A stretch of 33,248 nucleotides of DNA from an uncultured Gammaproteobacteria bacterium (GTDB taxonomy: Bacteria; Pseudomonadota; Gammaproteobacteria; SZUA-229). The stretch is from assembly GCA_937998645.1 (NCBI GenBank), contig CALLCZ010000142.1:1-33248 (forward strand), given 5' to 3'. A program made the translations under genes and the position numbers. The notes beneath the pieces are model-generated. The model worked only from the letters and a program-made list of their open reading frames with translations. It had not been told where the DNA came from and searched no databases. Positions within the stretch are counted from its first letter, which is position 1, and every line of letters begins with the position of its first letter. Below, piece after piece: positions 15,349-23,785 of the stretch.

Positions 15349-15402
15349 AAGGGGACGTAGCGAGTATATTTTAAGAAATAATCCCTCCGGCACCTTTTTT
15401 AT
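15349..15402. repeat. Chimeric repeat: C left arm joined to B right arm
   Basis: AAAGGGGACGTAGCGAGTAT (C left arm, from 15348) runs into AGAAATAATCCCTCCGGCAC CTTTTTT (B right arm, 15374-15400). The two halves cannot form the normal full-length stem of either family. Confidence 0.85.
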
Positions 15403-15476
15403 TTTCACCCGGTATAGATGGTATATTGCTATACAGGCTTTGAAGCCTGGAAGCAGAGTATAAGGACAATTCGAAA

Positions 15477-16196
15477 TTGCACGCATCTACACCAAATATC
15501 GTTTTCCACGCGGAAGGTGTCACCAAGACCTACCAGATGGGCGAGGTGCAGGTTCATGCCCTGCGCGGCGTCGATCTTGAACTGTACGAAAGTGAGTTTG
15601 TTGTGTTGCTGGGGGCGTCAGGCAGCGGGAAGTCGACCCTGCTCAATATCCTTGGCGGACTGGATATACCCACCAGTGGAACTGTGGGCTACAAGGATCA
15701 TGATCTTACCGTGTACAAGGATTCCGTACTTACCCGTTACCGGCGAGAACACGTCGGCTTTGTCTTCCAGTTTTACAATCTGATACCCAGCCTCACGGCA
15801 CGTGAAAATGTTGCGCTGGTGACCGAAATTTCGACAAATCCCCTTGTCCCGGAAGAGGCCCTTGAACTGGTGGGCCTGGGGGAACGGCTGGATCACTTCC
15901 CGGCGCAAATGTCCGGAGGTGAGCAGCAAAGGGTGGCGATTGCGCGTGCGATTGCCAAGCGTCCCGATGTATTGCTCTGCGACGAGCCGACCGGTGCACT
16001 GGATCTGAAGACCGGCATTGTGGTACTGGAGGCAATCGAACGTGTGAACCGGGAACTCGGTACCACCACGGTCGTTATCACTCACAACGTCGATATTGCC
16101 CAGATGGCCGACCGTGTCATACGATTGAGGGATGGCCGGATCATCAGCGATGAGGCCAATCCGGACAGGAAGGCGCCTTCCGAGCTGAGCTGGTAA
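15477..16196 (+). CDS. ABC transporter ATP-binding subunit (MacB/LolD type)
   Basis: 239 aa. Walker [10 protein letters not shown] (about 46-54), Q-loop in [13 protein letters not shown] signature [14 protein letters not shown], Walker [13 protein letters not shown] and the switch His in VVITHN are all present, so the ATPase looks active. The TTG start at 15477 is supported by TAAGGA about 10 bases upstream and by the absence of any ATG before the conserved VTKTYQMGE. It pairs with the FtsX-type permease two bases downstream and the membrane-fusion protein after that, forming a tripartite exporter operon transcribed as one unit. The LolD/MacB/DevA group generally drives mechanotransmission across the periplasm rather than a pumped channel. 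Confidence 0.93.
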   Translation: MHASTPNIVFHAEGVTKTYQMGEVQVHALRGVDLELYESEFVVLLGASGSGKSTLLNILGGLDIPTSGTVGYKDHDLTVYKDSVLTRYRREHVGFVFQFYNLIPSLTARENVALVTEISTNPLVPEEALELVGLGERLDHFPAQMSGGEQQRVAIARAIAKRPDVLLCDEPTGALDLKTGIVVLEAIERVNRELGTTTVVITHNVDIAQMADRVIRLRDGRIISDEANPDRKAPSELSW

Positions 16197-16198
16197 TC

Positions 16199-18565
16199 AT
16201 GAACGCGCTGAATCGTAAATTGTGGCGAGACCTGGTAAATCTTCGCGGACAGGCCTTCGCTATCGCCGCGGTCATGGCCAGCGGTTTCGCCTGCTACATC
16301 ATGTTTCTCAGTACCCTGGACTCGCTGCAGCTCAGCCGTGAACTGTACTACCGGGATTACCGGTTTGCCGAAATCTTCGCGCCTTTGAAGCGCGCACCGG
16401 AATCGGTACGACAACGTATTGCCGACATCAAGGGCGTCGAGAAGGTCGATACACGTATTGTGGCGCCGGTGACCATCGATATCGAGGGTTTTCCGGATCC
16501 GGTTACCGGTGTTGTCACCTCCATTCCTGATAGCGGTGATCCTTTGCTTAATCGTATCTACCTGCGCAGCGGCAGGCTGGTCGAGGTAGGTCGCAGCGAC
16601 GAGGTCGTCATCAGCGAGCCTTTCGCCGAGGCGCACGGTTTCCAGCCGGGTGACAAACTGCACATCATCATCCGCGGCAAGCGCAAACAGCTGCGAATCG
16701 TCGGCATCGGGGGATCGCCGGAATACATCCATCAACTGCGCCCCGGCGCCGTGTTCCCGGACCACGAGCGTTTCGGCATTCTGTGGATGGCGCGCACGCC
16801 GCTGTCACATGCCTATGACCTGGAAGGCGCCTTCAACTCCGTCGCGCTGACCCTGTCCAGAGGTGCCAACGCGCAGGATGTGATCGATCGTCTCGATATG
16901 ATCTTGAAACCCTACGGCACCACTGGCGCTTTTGTTCGCGATGACCAGGCCTCGCACAAATTCCTTTCCCAGGAACTTCAGCAGCTGGATAACATGTCGG
17001 GACTGTTCCCAATTATCTTTCTCGGCGTGGCAGCGTTTTTACTCAACGTCGTCGTCACTCGCCTCGTCGGCACCCAGCGCGAACAGATTGCGTCTCTCAA
17101 GGCATTCGGTTATGACAACCTTGCGATCGCTATCCATTATCTGAAGATGATCATGTTGATCGTTTTTGCAGGGATCCTGATGGGGATTGCGGTGGGTGCC
17201 TGGCTTGGTGTTGAGTTGAGCGAGATCTATGTCGAACTCTTTCGCCTGCCATTTCTGAATTTCGTGATGCAACCTTCAAGAGTCATCCAGGCCGCATCAT
17301 TTACGCTGGTGGCCGGCCTGCTCGGCACTCTCGCCGCGGTACGCATGGCAGTCAAACTGAAACCTGCGGAGTCGATGCGTCCGGAGGCGCCCGCGGAATA
17401 TCGCCAGACGTTTATCGAGGCGCTTGGTCTCAAGCGGCTGTTGTCGGCACCTGCACGAATGATTCTGCGTCATATCAGCCACAAGCCGTTCAAGTCGGCG
17501 TTGTCGGTGCTGGGTATTGCCTTCGCATGCGCCATCCTGATGACCGGCCGCTTTCAGGAAGATACCATCACTTTCATGATGGACGTGCACTATGGCTTGT
17601 CGGAGCGGGATGACATATCCCTGGCCTTCAGCGAACCGACCTCGTACAAGGCCCTGGCTGAGCTGCGCAGCCTGCCGGGTGTCGAATATGGCGAGGCAGT
17701 CCGTGCCGTACCTGCGCGCCTGGTATACCAGCATCGCAGTTATCGCGCCTATATCAGTGGCTATGAGCCCAATGCAGAAATCAAGCGCCTGGTGAACACC
17801 GACCTGAAACCTGTCAGCCTGCCGCGCTCAGGCATCGTACTGAATGAATATCTGGCGAAGGAGATTCTCGGCATTCGCCCGGGCGACCTGCTGACCGTTG
17901 AAGTGCTGGAAGGCAGTCAGCCGGTGCGGCAGATCCCGGTTGTGTCGCTGGTGCGACAGGACCTGGGCGTCGGCGCCTATATGGATATCGGCGCGCTCAA
18001 CCGCCTGATGCAGGAAGGTAACGCGATTTCAGGTGCCTATCTCTATATCGATGACTCCCGGAAAAACGAGATATTCGAGCGACTCAAGGAAAGACCGCGC
18101 ATCGTGGGTACGGCAGTGCGTGAACAGGATATCAGGAACTTTCACCGCACCATGGACGAGACCATGCTGTTCTGGACGTTCGTTGCCACCCTGTTCGCCG
18201 GCGTCATCGCCGTGGGTATCGTTTACAACAGTGCGCGCATCACCCTCACTGAACGCAGCCATGAACTGGCAAGCCTCAGGGTGCTGGGATTCACCCGGGG
18301 GGAGATCTCCTATATCCTGCTGGGCGAACTCGCGGTTCTGACCTTGCTGGCGATTCCTCTCGGGCTGTTGCTGGGAAATGTGCTGTGTGGTTACATTGCC
18401 GCATCACTTGACAACGAACTCTATCGTGTCCCGTTGATACTTGCGCCACACACATACGCTTTTGCCACAACGGTGATCCTGGTCAGCGCGACGATCTCCG
18501 GGCTGCTGGTCAGACGCCGGCTGGACCACCTCGACCTGATCGAGGTACTGAAAACGAAGGAGTAA
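16199..18565 (+). CDS. ABC transporter permease, double FtsX domain
   Basis: 788 aa with two FtsX-type modules. TM helices at about 18-40, then a periplasmic domain (42-265), TMs at about 268-290, 315-337 and 362-384; the second half begins near 430 with another TM (433-450), a second periplasmic domain and three TMs near 665-780. The N-terminal MNALNRKLWRDLVNLRGQ and the segment TLTERSHELASLRVLGFTRGE (cytosolic coupling region) are family-typical. It has more TMs than MacB (which has four) and resembles the DUF/AcrB-independent 'YbbP/DevC-like' large permeases. The ATG begins two bases after the ATPase stop, so translational coupling is likely. The substrate is unknown. Confidence 0.93.
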   Translation: MNALNRKLWRDLVNLRGQAFAIAAVMASGFACYIMFLSTLDSLQLSRELYYRDYRFAEIFAPLKRAPESVRQRIADIKGVEKVDTRIVAPVTIDIEGFPDPVTGVVTSIPDSGDPLLNRIYLRSGRLVEVGRSDEVVISEPFAEAHGFQPGDKLHIIIRGKRKQLRIVGIGGSPEYIHQLRPGAVFPDHERFGILWMARTPLSHAYDLEGAFNSVALTLSRGANAQDVIDRLDMILKPYGTTGAFVRDDQASHKFLSQELQQLDNMSGLFPIIFLGVAAFLLNVVVTRLVGTQREQIASLKAFGYDNLAIAIHYLKMIMLIVFAGILMGIAVGAWLGVELSEIYVELFRLPFLNFVMQPSRVIQAASFTLVAGLLGTLAAVRMAVKLKPAESMRPEAPAEYRQTFIEALGLKRLLSAPARMILRHISHKPFKSALSVLGIAFACAILMTGRFQEDTITFMMDVHYGLSERDDISLAFSEPTSYKALAELRSLPGVEYGEAVRAVPARLVYQHRSYRAYISGYEPNAEIKRLVNTDLKPVSLPRSGIVLNEYLAKEILGIRPGDLLTVEVLEGSQPVRQIPVVSLVRQDLGVGAYMDIGALNRLMQEGNAISGAYLYIDDSRKNEIFERLKERPRIVGTAVREQDIRNFHRTMDETMLFWTFVATLFAGVIAVGIVYNSARITLTERSHELASLRVLGFTRGEISYILLGELAVLTLLAIPLGLLLGNVLCGYIAASLDNELYRVPLILAPHTYAFATTVILVSATISGLLVRRRLDHLDLIEVLKTKE

Positions 18566-18567
18566 AA

Positions 18568-19767
18568 ATGAATGTAGTTTGGCGAAGAAGACTTTTCTGG
18601 CTGGTGATATTGCTGTTGATTATCGCGGCCCTGGTATACGGTTTCCGGCCGCAGCCAAGGCTGGTGGATGTCGCCAGCGCTTCTCAAGGTCCAATGCGGG
18701 TCAGTGTCGAGGAAGAAGGTAAAACGCGCGTCATTGACCGCTATGACGTATCCGCACCGGTGGCCGGAACGGCCTGCCGTATCGATATGGATGTGGGTGA
18801 TCCGGTAAAGAAAGGCCAGGTCTTGACCATGATCAAACCGCTGGAATCCCAGGCGCTCGATCCGCGCAGCTGGGCCGAGGCCCAGTCCCGCGTTGCAGCC
18901 GCCGAATCGGCATTGCACGCAGCCGAACAGACCGCCAAATCGGCCAGGGCTGAGATGGACCTGGCTGAAAAAGAGCTGTCACGGCTCCGACCCCTGTTCG
19001 AAAAAGGCCATGTTTCCCAGGGGCAGCTGGACCAGGCAGCGGCGACGGTACAAACCACCCGTGCAGCAAGCCGCTCGGCCCGGTTTTCCATTGATGTAGC
19101 ACGTCATGAACTGGAAGCAGCCCGTACCGCCTTGAGTTATACCGGCGCCGATAGCCAGGCCAATCCCGAGGGAAACGTTCCGGTCAGTTCGCCTATAGAC
19201 GGCAGGCTTCTGGCCATACACCAGGAATGCGAAGGCGTGGTGGCCGCCGGGCAATCATTGCTGGTGGTTGGTGATACTCGATCCCTGGAGATCGAGACAG
19301 AGGTGCTTTCCGCAGATGCCGTGAAGATAAAACCGGGCATGCGCGTTGAATTCCATCGCTGGGGTGGCGAGAAACCGCTGCTGGGCAGGGTGCGCACCGT
19401 CGAGCCGGTCGGTTTCACCAAGGTCTCGGCACTCGGTGTGGAAGAACAGCGTGTACTGGTGATTTCGGACATCACTTCTGATTCAACCGAATGGCAAAGC
19501 CTCGGTGACGGTTATCGTGTTGAAGCTGAATTTATCCTCTGGGAAGCCGATGATGTCCTGCAGATCCCGGCCAGTGCCCTGTTTCGATTCAATGACGGCT
19601 GGGCCCTGTTTGTCATCGAGAATGAAAAGGCAGTTCTTCGCATGGTCAAGGTGGGTAAGCGCAACGGACTCTCTGCGCAAATTTTAGAGAAATTAATGGA
19701 AGGCGAAAAAGTGATTACACATCCTGATAATAATATCGATGACGGGGTATCCGTAAAGCTCAGGTAA
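18568..19767 (+). CDS. Periplasmic membrane-fusion (HlyD/RND-type) subunit
   Basis: 399 aa. One N-terminal TM (about 9-25), a lipoyl/barrel-sandwich half motif around VSAPVAGTACRIDMDVGDPVKKGQ (61-84), a long coiled-coil hairpin (about 100-190) with AAESALHAAEQTAKSARAEM, the second lipoyl half at VSSPIDGRLLAIHQECEGVV (206-225), a beta-barrel domain and a membrane-proximal domain ending near 395. It would link the inner-membrane ABC pair to an outer-membrane channel such as TolC, which is not encoded here. ATG 18568 lies two bases after the permease stop, with AAGGAG overlapping the permease end. Last gene of the exporter operon. Confidence 0.92.
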   Translation: MNVVWRRRLFWLVILLLIIAALVYGFRPQPRLVDVASASQGPMRVSVEEEGKTRVIDRYDVSAPVAGTACRIDMDVGDPVKKGQVLTMIKPLESQALDPRSWAEAQSRVAAAESALHAAEQTAKSARAEMDLAEKELSRLRPLFEKGHVSQGQLDQAAATVQTTRAASRSARFSIDVARHELEAARTALSYTGADSQANPEGNVPVSSPIDGRLLAIHQECEGVVAAGQSLLVVGDTRSLEIETEVLSADAVKIKPGMRVEFHRWGGEKPLLGRVRTVEPVGFTKVSALGVEEQRVLVISDITSDSTEWQSLGDGYRVEAEFILWEADDVLQIPASALFRFNDGWALFVIENEKAVLRMVKVGKRNGLSAQILEKLMEGEKVITHPDNNIDDGVSVKLR

Positions 19768-19986
19768 AAGGCAAAAGAATTAATTAAAGGGGTTGCTCAT
19801 GAGTCGTTATCTGTTAGCAGGGTAAAAACAACCGAAGTGTAAACACCCTAATAAAATAACTTTAGTTGTCTTGTCATGTGCCCGATTTTACGTTGTGAAA
19901 TAATTGGGTAAAAACTAATAACGTATTGAGCGAAGAGATTTTACTCTGAACCCAAATACTTCGACTCGTTTTCCATTCAGTTACAC

Positions 19987-20568
19987 TTATTCATACGCTG
20001 CGCGGGCCCATGAGCAGACCAGGTCCGCCATCGCCTTGTCGCTGAGTCGTTGTTCGGCCAGGGAACGCCATGTTGCGAACCGTACCGCATGACCCAGCGT
20101 CGCCTGGAGTAGCTTTGGTTTGCTTTGCGCCCAGTCGACTGCAAGTTCTTTAGCGATGCCCGCCAGGTAGTTATCGAAACCTTTCATTGGCTCTGCCAGT
20201 GCCGGGACTTTCTCGACGTCCCTGTACGCCCCTGACCACATTTTTTCGGTTTTCCGGTAATAGCGAAAAAGTGCAAGCAAGAAGGCGTGCGTACGCACTG
20301 CCGGGTTTTCATTTTCGAATTTCGAGAGATCGGGAGGCGGATGCAGACCCAGCCATTTCGATGTGCAGGCACCGAACAACTCCTCGTCGTTCTCAAAGTG
20401 CCGGTACACCGTCAGTCTCTGCACACCTGCGCGTTTCGCCAGGGCGCTGATTGTTGTCGCAGCCGGACCGAGTTCCTCATGCAAGGCCATTGCGGCATCG
20501 ACTATGCGCTCACGGGTCTGCTGCTGTTTGCTGGCCCTGCGCTTCAAGGTGTATTTACGTTTCATCAT
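19987..20568 (-). CDS. TetR-family transcriptional regulator
   Basis: 193 aa. The N-terminal HTH spans about residues 17-62 (RERIVDAAMALHEELG then TISALAKRAGVQRLTVYRHF), classical TetR. The C-terminal ligand-binding half (70-190) is helical with no recognisable ligand pocket. It is divergent from the metallo-beta-lactamase-fold gene at 20675 and separated from it by about 106 bases containing a strong-looking promoter and a TGAACA-N4-TGTTCA palindrome, the expected control site. Repression of the MBL gene and possibly of itself is a reasonable inference. The start ATG at 20568 is followed by a second Met; both are close to the HTH. Confidence 0.9.
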   Translation of the reverse strand: MMKRKYTLKRRASKQQQTRERIVDAAMALHEELGPAATTISALAKRAGVQRLTVYRHFENDEELFGACTSKWLGLHPPPDLSKFENENPAVRTHAFLLALFRYYRKTEKMWSGAYRDVEKVPALAEPMKGFDNYLAGIAKELAVDWAQSKPKLLQATLGHAVRFATWRSLAEQRLSDKAMADLVCSWARAAYE

Positions 20569-20583
20569 TTCAGTGATCTTAGC

Positions 20584-20589
20584 TGTTCA
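20584..20589. promoter_or_regulatory. Possible TetR half-site
   Basis: TGTTCA, same hexamer as the arms of the downstream palindrome, close to the TetR start. Could allow autoregulation; short, so chance cannot be excluded. Confidence 0.35.
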
Positions 20590-20597
20590 TTTAAATG

Positions 20598-20627
20598 TTG
20601 ACAATGCCCAGTCATCGGGCGTACGAT
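20598..20627 (+). promoter_or_regulatory. Sigma70-like promoter of the MBL-fold gene
   Basis: A perfect -35 TTGACA (20598-20603), an 18-base spacer and a -10 TACGAT (20622-20627). Transcription would start near 20634, at the edge of the operator palindrome. Confidence 0.65.
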
Positions 20628-20635
20628 AAATTCGG

Positions 20636-20651
20636 TGAACAATTCTGTTCA
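20636..20651. promoter_or_regulatory. Candidate operator for the TetR regulator
   Basis: TGAACA (20636-20641), ATTC, TGTTCA (20646-20651): a perfect 6-4-6 inverted repeat placed directly at the predicted transcription start, a position that would block initiation. AGGGAGAAAG lies between it and the ATG as ribosome binding site. Confidence 0.6.
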
Positions 20652-20674
20652 ATCATATATCAGGGAGAAAGTAA

Positions 20675-21403
20675 ATGATTACGAACCAACAGAGCGGCAC
20701 GAATGTCCATGAGATCGCAGATGGGATCTATCGTATCAACACCCCGGTTTCCATACCCGGTGCGGGGCAATTCAATTTCAATCAATACCTTATAGCGGAT
20801 GATGAACCCATGCTGTTCCACACGGGGCTGCGACAGATGTTCCCACTGGTACAGGAAGCCATAGGACGCGTGATACCGGTAGAGACGCTCAGGCATGTTG
20901 GGATTTCTCATTTCGAGGCCGACGAATGTGGCGCGCTCAACGAGTTTCTAGATATTGCACCCGAAGCGCAGCCAGTCTGCAGTCAGGTCGGAGCCATGGT
21001 GTCACTGGGTGACTATGCAAACCGCCCACCCCGTCCACTGGCCGATGGTGAAGAGCTGTCGCTCGGCAGTCATACTGTACGCTGGTTCGACACGCCGCAT
21101 ATTCCGCATGGCTGGGATTGTGGACTGATGATGGACTCGAGTACACATACGCTCTTTTGCGGCGATCTGTTCACACAGGGCGGCTCGGGCGATGTCGCGC
21201 TCACGGAGTCCGACATACTTGGCGCGAGTGAGGCATTCAGAAAACCGATGGATTACTACACGCATTCGCCGCAGACATCATCCGTTCTCGAGCGGCTTGC
21301 ACAGCAGCAACCGAAAACTCTCGCTTGCATGCACGGAAGCGCCTGGCGCGGCGATGGTGCCGCACTGCTAAGAGCGCTTGCCACTGCTCTTGCAGGACGG
21401 TGA
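20675..21403 (+). CDS. MBL-fold di-iron (ODP-like) protein
   Basis: 242 aa single-domain metallo-beta-lactamase fold. The first metal motif is SHFEADECG (His79, Glu81, Asp83), the H-x-E-x-D form found in flavodiiron proteins and ODP rather than the HxHxDH of hydrolases. Further ligands: a His in PHIPHGWD (142-145), Asp164 in CGDLFTQ and His220 in CMHGSAW. Flavodiiron relatives reduce oxygen or nitric oxide, but the flavodoxin domain is absent, so it resembles ODP-type oxygen sensors or stand-alone enzymes. ATG 20675 follows AGGGAGAAAGTAA. Controlled in all likelihood by the divergent TetR. Confidence 0.88.
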   Translation: MITNQQSGTNVHEIADGIYRINTPVSIPGAGQFNFNQYLIADDEPMLFHTGLRQMFPLVQEAIGRVIPVETLRHVGISHFEADECGALNEFLDIAPEAQPVCSQVGAMVSLGDYANRPPRPLADGEELSLGSHTVRWFDTPHIPHGWDCGLMMDSSTHTLFCGDLFTQGGSGDVALTESDILGASEAFRKPMDYYTHSPQTSSVLERLAQQQPKTLACMHGSAWRGDGAALLRALATALAGR

Positions 21404-21492
21404 GGACGGGGTCGGACCTACGCAAGCGACTGAATTAATACGGACAGGACGGGACAGGACGGGGTCGGACCTACGCAAGCGACTGAATTAAT
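21403..21492. repeat. Direct repeat of 37 bases with GGGGTCGG edge
   Basis: Two identical 37-base units (21403-21439 and 21456-21492) starting AGGACGGGGTCGGACCTACG and ending CTGAATTAAT, separated by 16 bases that repeat part of GGACAGGACGG. The first unit begins right at the MBL-fold stop codon. No gene in this gap. Confidence 0.95.
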
Positions 21493-21568
21493 CGGGTATT
21501 TGGATCAAGATAATCCGAATAACAGGCTTAAAAGCCGATTTTTTATGCCAAAATCAGTGCTTCAAAGA

Positions 21569-21596
21569 ATAAAAGGAGGCGCAGCGAATATTCTTC
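21569..21596. repeat. Family C left arm, degenerate
   Basis: AATAAAAGGAGGCGCAGCGA ATATTCTT, a single C arm with changes in the GGGGACGTAG part. It lies in the leader of the hemerythrin gene. Confidence 0.75.
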
Positions 21597-21690
21597 GCCA
21601 AATTATGATCGCGGTGTTCTCTTAAGAAGGTGTCGCAGTGTTAATAAAAAAATCTTCCGACATATTTTTCCCAACCAGAGACAAGCTTTG

Positions 21691-22302
21691 ATGAGCAATA
21701 AACCTGTAACCCATGAAACAGAACTCCCTGAAGATTTTGAAATCTTTCCGTGGAATGAAAAATTCAACACGGGCCACGAGAAAATAGACGAGCAACATCG
21801 TACCCTTGCAGGGCTCGTCAACAGGCTTGCCAGGACTCTGATTGACCAGGACTATTCAGATGTATCCAGCGAATTCGATGAACTGGCAAAATATGCGCAT
21901 CTCCATTTTATGGATGAAGAGAGCGTCTGGTTGCAATATTTTGATGAGGACGATCCCTGGTTTTCATCGCATCTGCATAATCACGATAGCTTCTGGCCAA
22001 AAGTTAACGACATTCAGTTAGCTAATTCCGACAAGCCTTTACACGAGGTTGTGGAAAATATCACGCAGTACCTGATTCGCTGGTTGGCGTTTCATATTGT
22101 CGGTGAGGATAAACGCATGGCAAGTGCTATTCAGTTAATGGAATCCGGGATGACGATTGATCAGGCAAAAATTCTCGCGGATGCAGAAATGAAGGACTCA
22201 TTGCATGTTCTGATAGACGTTATTCTCAATATGCACTACCGTCTTTGCTCAAGAACGCTGGCGCTGCTCAGGGAAAGAAATGCGCATGAGAAAAATGAGT
22301 AA
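21691..22302 (+). CDS. Bacteriohemerythrin
   Basis: 203 aa from ATG 21691 (a TTG lies one codon earlier). The four-helix di-iron oxygen-binding domain spans about 17-145: WNEKFNTGHEKIDEQH (His29, His36), HLHFMDEES (His72, Glu76), HNHDSFW (His98) and HIVGEDKRM (His135, Asp140) supply the full ligand set. A further helical region (150-203) extends beyond the domain with no known function. Cytosolic. It could store or sense oxygen or bind nitric oxide. The stop TAA merges with an AAAAGCGGGGTC repeat edge. The neighbouring MBL-fold protein is also di-iron, but the two are not obviously one operon. Confidence 0.92.
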   Translation: MSNKPVTHETELPEDFEIFPWNEKFNTGHEKIDEQHRTLAGLVNRLARTLIDQDYSDVSSEFDELAKYAHLHFMDEESVWLQYFDEDDPWFSSHLHNHDSFWPKVNDIQLANSDKPLHEVVENITQYLIRWLAFHIVGEDKRMASAIQLMESGMTIDQAKILADAEMKDSLHVLIDVILNMHYRLCSRTLALLRERNAHEKNE

Positions 22303-22351
22303 AAGCGGGGTCATACAAGACAAAATTCCAGCAATATCAATAAGCAGAAAC

Positions 22352-22424
22352 AGGGGTCAGACTGCAGCATTCTGAATTTAAGCAGTTATGGAAATACCAG
22401 ACTGGCCCTGACTAATCCTTTTTT
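22352..22424. repeat. Family F hairpin
   Basis: AGGGGTCAGACTGCAGCATT CTGAATTT on the left, CCAGACTGGCCCTGACTAAT CCTTTTTT on the right; the outer arms pair (GGGGTCAG / CTGGCCCT). Its T-run follows the hemerythrin gene. The two halves recur separately at 25147 and 31181. Confidence 0.78.
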
Positions 22425-22469
22425 GCATCTATTTGAAACAATTGTGATCGCCTTTACTTAAACCCGCTG

Positions 22470-23207
22470 ATGACAAATCCAGAGAAATTTGTTGCATATC
22501 TTGTCCTCGTTATAGCAAGCATGCTCGGCGGTTCGTCGCTGCTGCTTTTCGGTATGTTTCTGTTCGGTTATTCGTTCACTGTCACAGAGTTCGGTTTTGG
22601 TATGACAGGCGTTCTAACATGGGATGCTTTGTTGTGCCTATTGTTTTTTTTCCAGCACAGCGCCATGGTCCGCAAGGGATTCCGTCAGCGACTTGGTGTT
22701 ATTGTTCCTGCACACTTTCATGGGGCTTTGTATACGGCTGCATCCGGTGTTGTTTTAATCACCCTGGTTTTATTCTGGCAGAATTCTGAGCAGGTCATAG
22801 TAAGTCTTCAGGCCACTTCTCGCTGGATGGCTCACGGTGTTTTTTTCGCATCTCTGGCGGGCATGATATGGGGTATGTATGCGTTACATTCATTTGACGT
22901 GTTTGGCAATCAGAAAATCCTGACCTACATTCGTGCTGCGCATGTACGTGATATGCCGCTAGCAATACAGGGGCCGTATCGCTGGGTGCGCCATCCACTG
23001 TATTTTTTTACTCTACTGGCGATATGGAGTTGCCCGGAGCTTACAGTGGATAGACTGTTATTCAATGTTCTTTTTACTATCTGGATTGTGATTGGAACAC
23101 TGCTTGAGGAACGCGATCTGGTAGCCGAGTTTCAGGACACTTACCTTGACTACCAGCGTAGAGTGCCGATGTTGATTCCCTGGAAGCTTCACAGGCCCTA
23201 CTATTAA
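22470..23207 (+). CDS. MddA-like (ICMT superfamily) membrane methyltransferase
   Basis: 245 aa integral membrane protein with about six TM segments. The block FFFQHSAMVRKGF (59-71), YRWVRHPLYFFTLLAIWSCPELT (170-192) and LEERDLVAEF (212-221) match methanethiol S-methyltransferase MddA and related NnrU/isoprenylcysteine methyltransferase-like proteins. MddA uses S-adenosylmethionine to make dimethyl sulfide from methanethiol. The RHPLY and EERD motifs, which form the SAM pocket in this superfamily, are present. Activity on methanethiol is inference. The start ATG 22470 lacks a strong Shine-Dalgarno. A MetY-type sulfhydrylase, another volatile-sulfur enzyme, lies 5 kb downstream. Confidence 0.85.
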   Translation: MTNPEKFVAYLVLVIASMLGGSSLLLFGMFLFGYSFTVTEFGFGMTGVLTWDALLCLLFFFQHSAMVRKGFRQRLGVIVPAHFHGALYTAASGVVLITLVLFWQNSEQVIVSLQATSRWMAHGVFFASLAGMIWGMYALHSFDVFGNQKILTYIRAAHVRDMPLAIQGPYRWVRHPLYFFTLLAIWSCPELTVDRLLFNVLFTIWIVIGTLLEERDLVAEFQDTYLDYQRRVPMLIPWKLHRPYY

Positions 23208-23279
23208 TTAAGTTTATTATGCTATAAGGGCGTGGATTGGTTTTCAGATCTGGCGCCAGATATCGACAGAGAGGCGAAA

Positions 23280-23759
23280 ATGAAATCTCAAAATAACCGC
23301 TCGTTCAGGATAATCATCATTATCCCATGTCTTTTCATTCTGACTTCGTGTGCAGCGGGAGATGCTCAATTTTCACAAGATAACCCTGCTGGTTTCTGGT
23401 ATGGCCTATGGCACGGAATTATTGCGGTTATCAGTTTGATAATTCATATATTTAATGAAAATGTCGCTGTATATGAAACTAACAATACAGGTGGCTGGTA
23501 TGATTTTGGTTTTCTTTTGGGAATAATATGCATATGGAGTGGCGGCTCGCATATTAATTGTAAAACTGCTTCGGATAAGAAACGCGATAAAGAATGGGAA
23601 GAGATAGGGGAGAAAGTTGAGATGAAGGTAATGCGTAAACTCAGGGAATGGGCAGAAGATGAGGAAGGACCAGATTCTGCCAAAGAATGGGAAGAAATTG
23701 GAGAAAAGGTAGAGAAGAAGCTTAAGCGTAAGATACGTGAGTGGGCAGATAGGGATTAA
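23280..23759 (+). CDS. Putative lipoprotein with internal C-terminal repeat
   Basis: 159 aa from ATG 23280, preferred over GTG 23232 because AGAGAGGCG is well spaced and the signal peptide then starts properly. The signal ends ILTSCAAG, a lipobox with lipidated Cys. Two hydrophobic segments follow (WYGLWHGIIAVISLIIHIF and WYDFGFLLGIICIW), so it is also membrane-embedded. The C-terminal 55 residues consist of two copies of a charged unit, KEWEEIGEKVEMKVMRKLRE and KEWEEIGEKVEKKLKRKIRE, each followed by WA. These would form amphipathic helices or a coiled coil. No function recognised. Confidence 0.78.
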   Translation: MKSQNNRSFRIIIIIPCLFILTSCAAGDAQFSQDNPAGFWYGLWHGIIAVISLIIHIFNENVAVYETNNTGGWYDFGFLLGIICIWSGGSHINCKTASDKKRDKEWEEIGEKVEMKVMRKLREWAEDEEGPDSAKEWEEIGEKVEKKLKRKIREWADRD

Positions 23760-23785
23760 AACAATTTAACAATTATTATTAATTC

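Noticed and set aside
15618-16765. Minus-strand ORFs opposite the ABC genes
   Set aside because: Shadows of the ATPase and permease, both with clear motifs on the plus strand.
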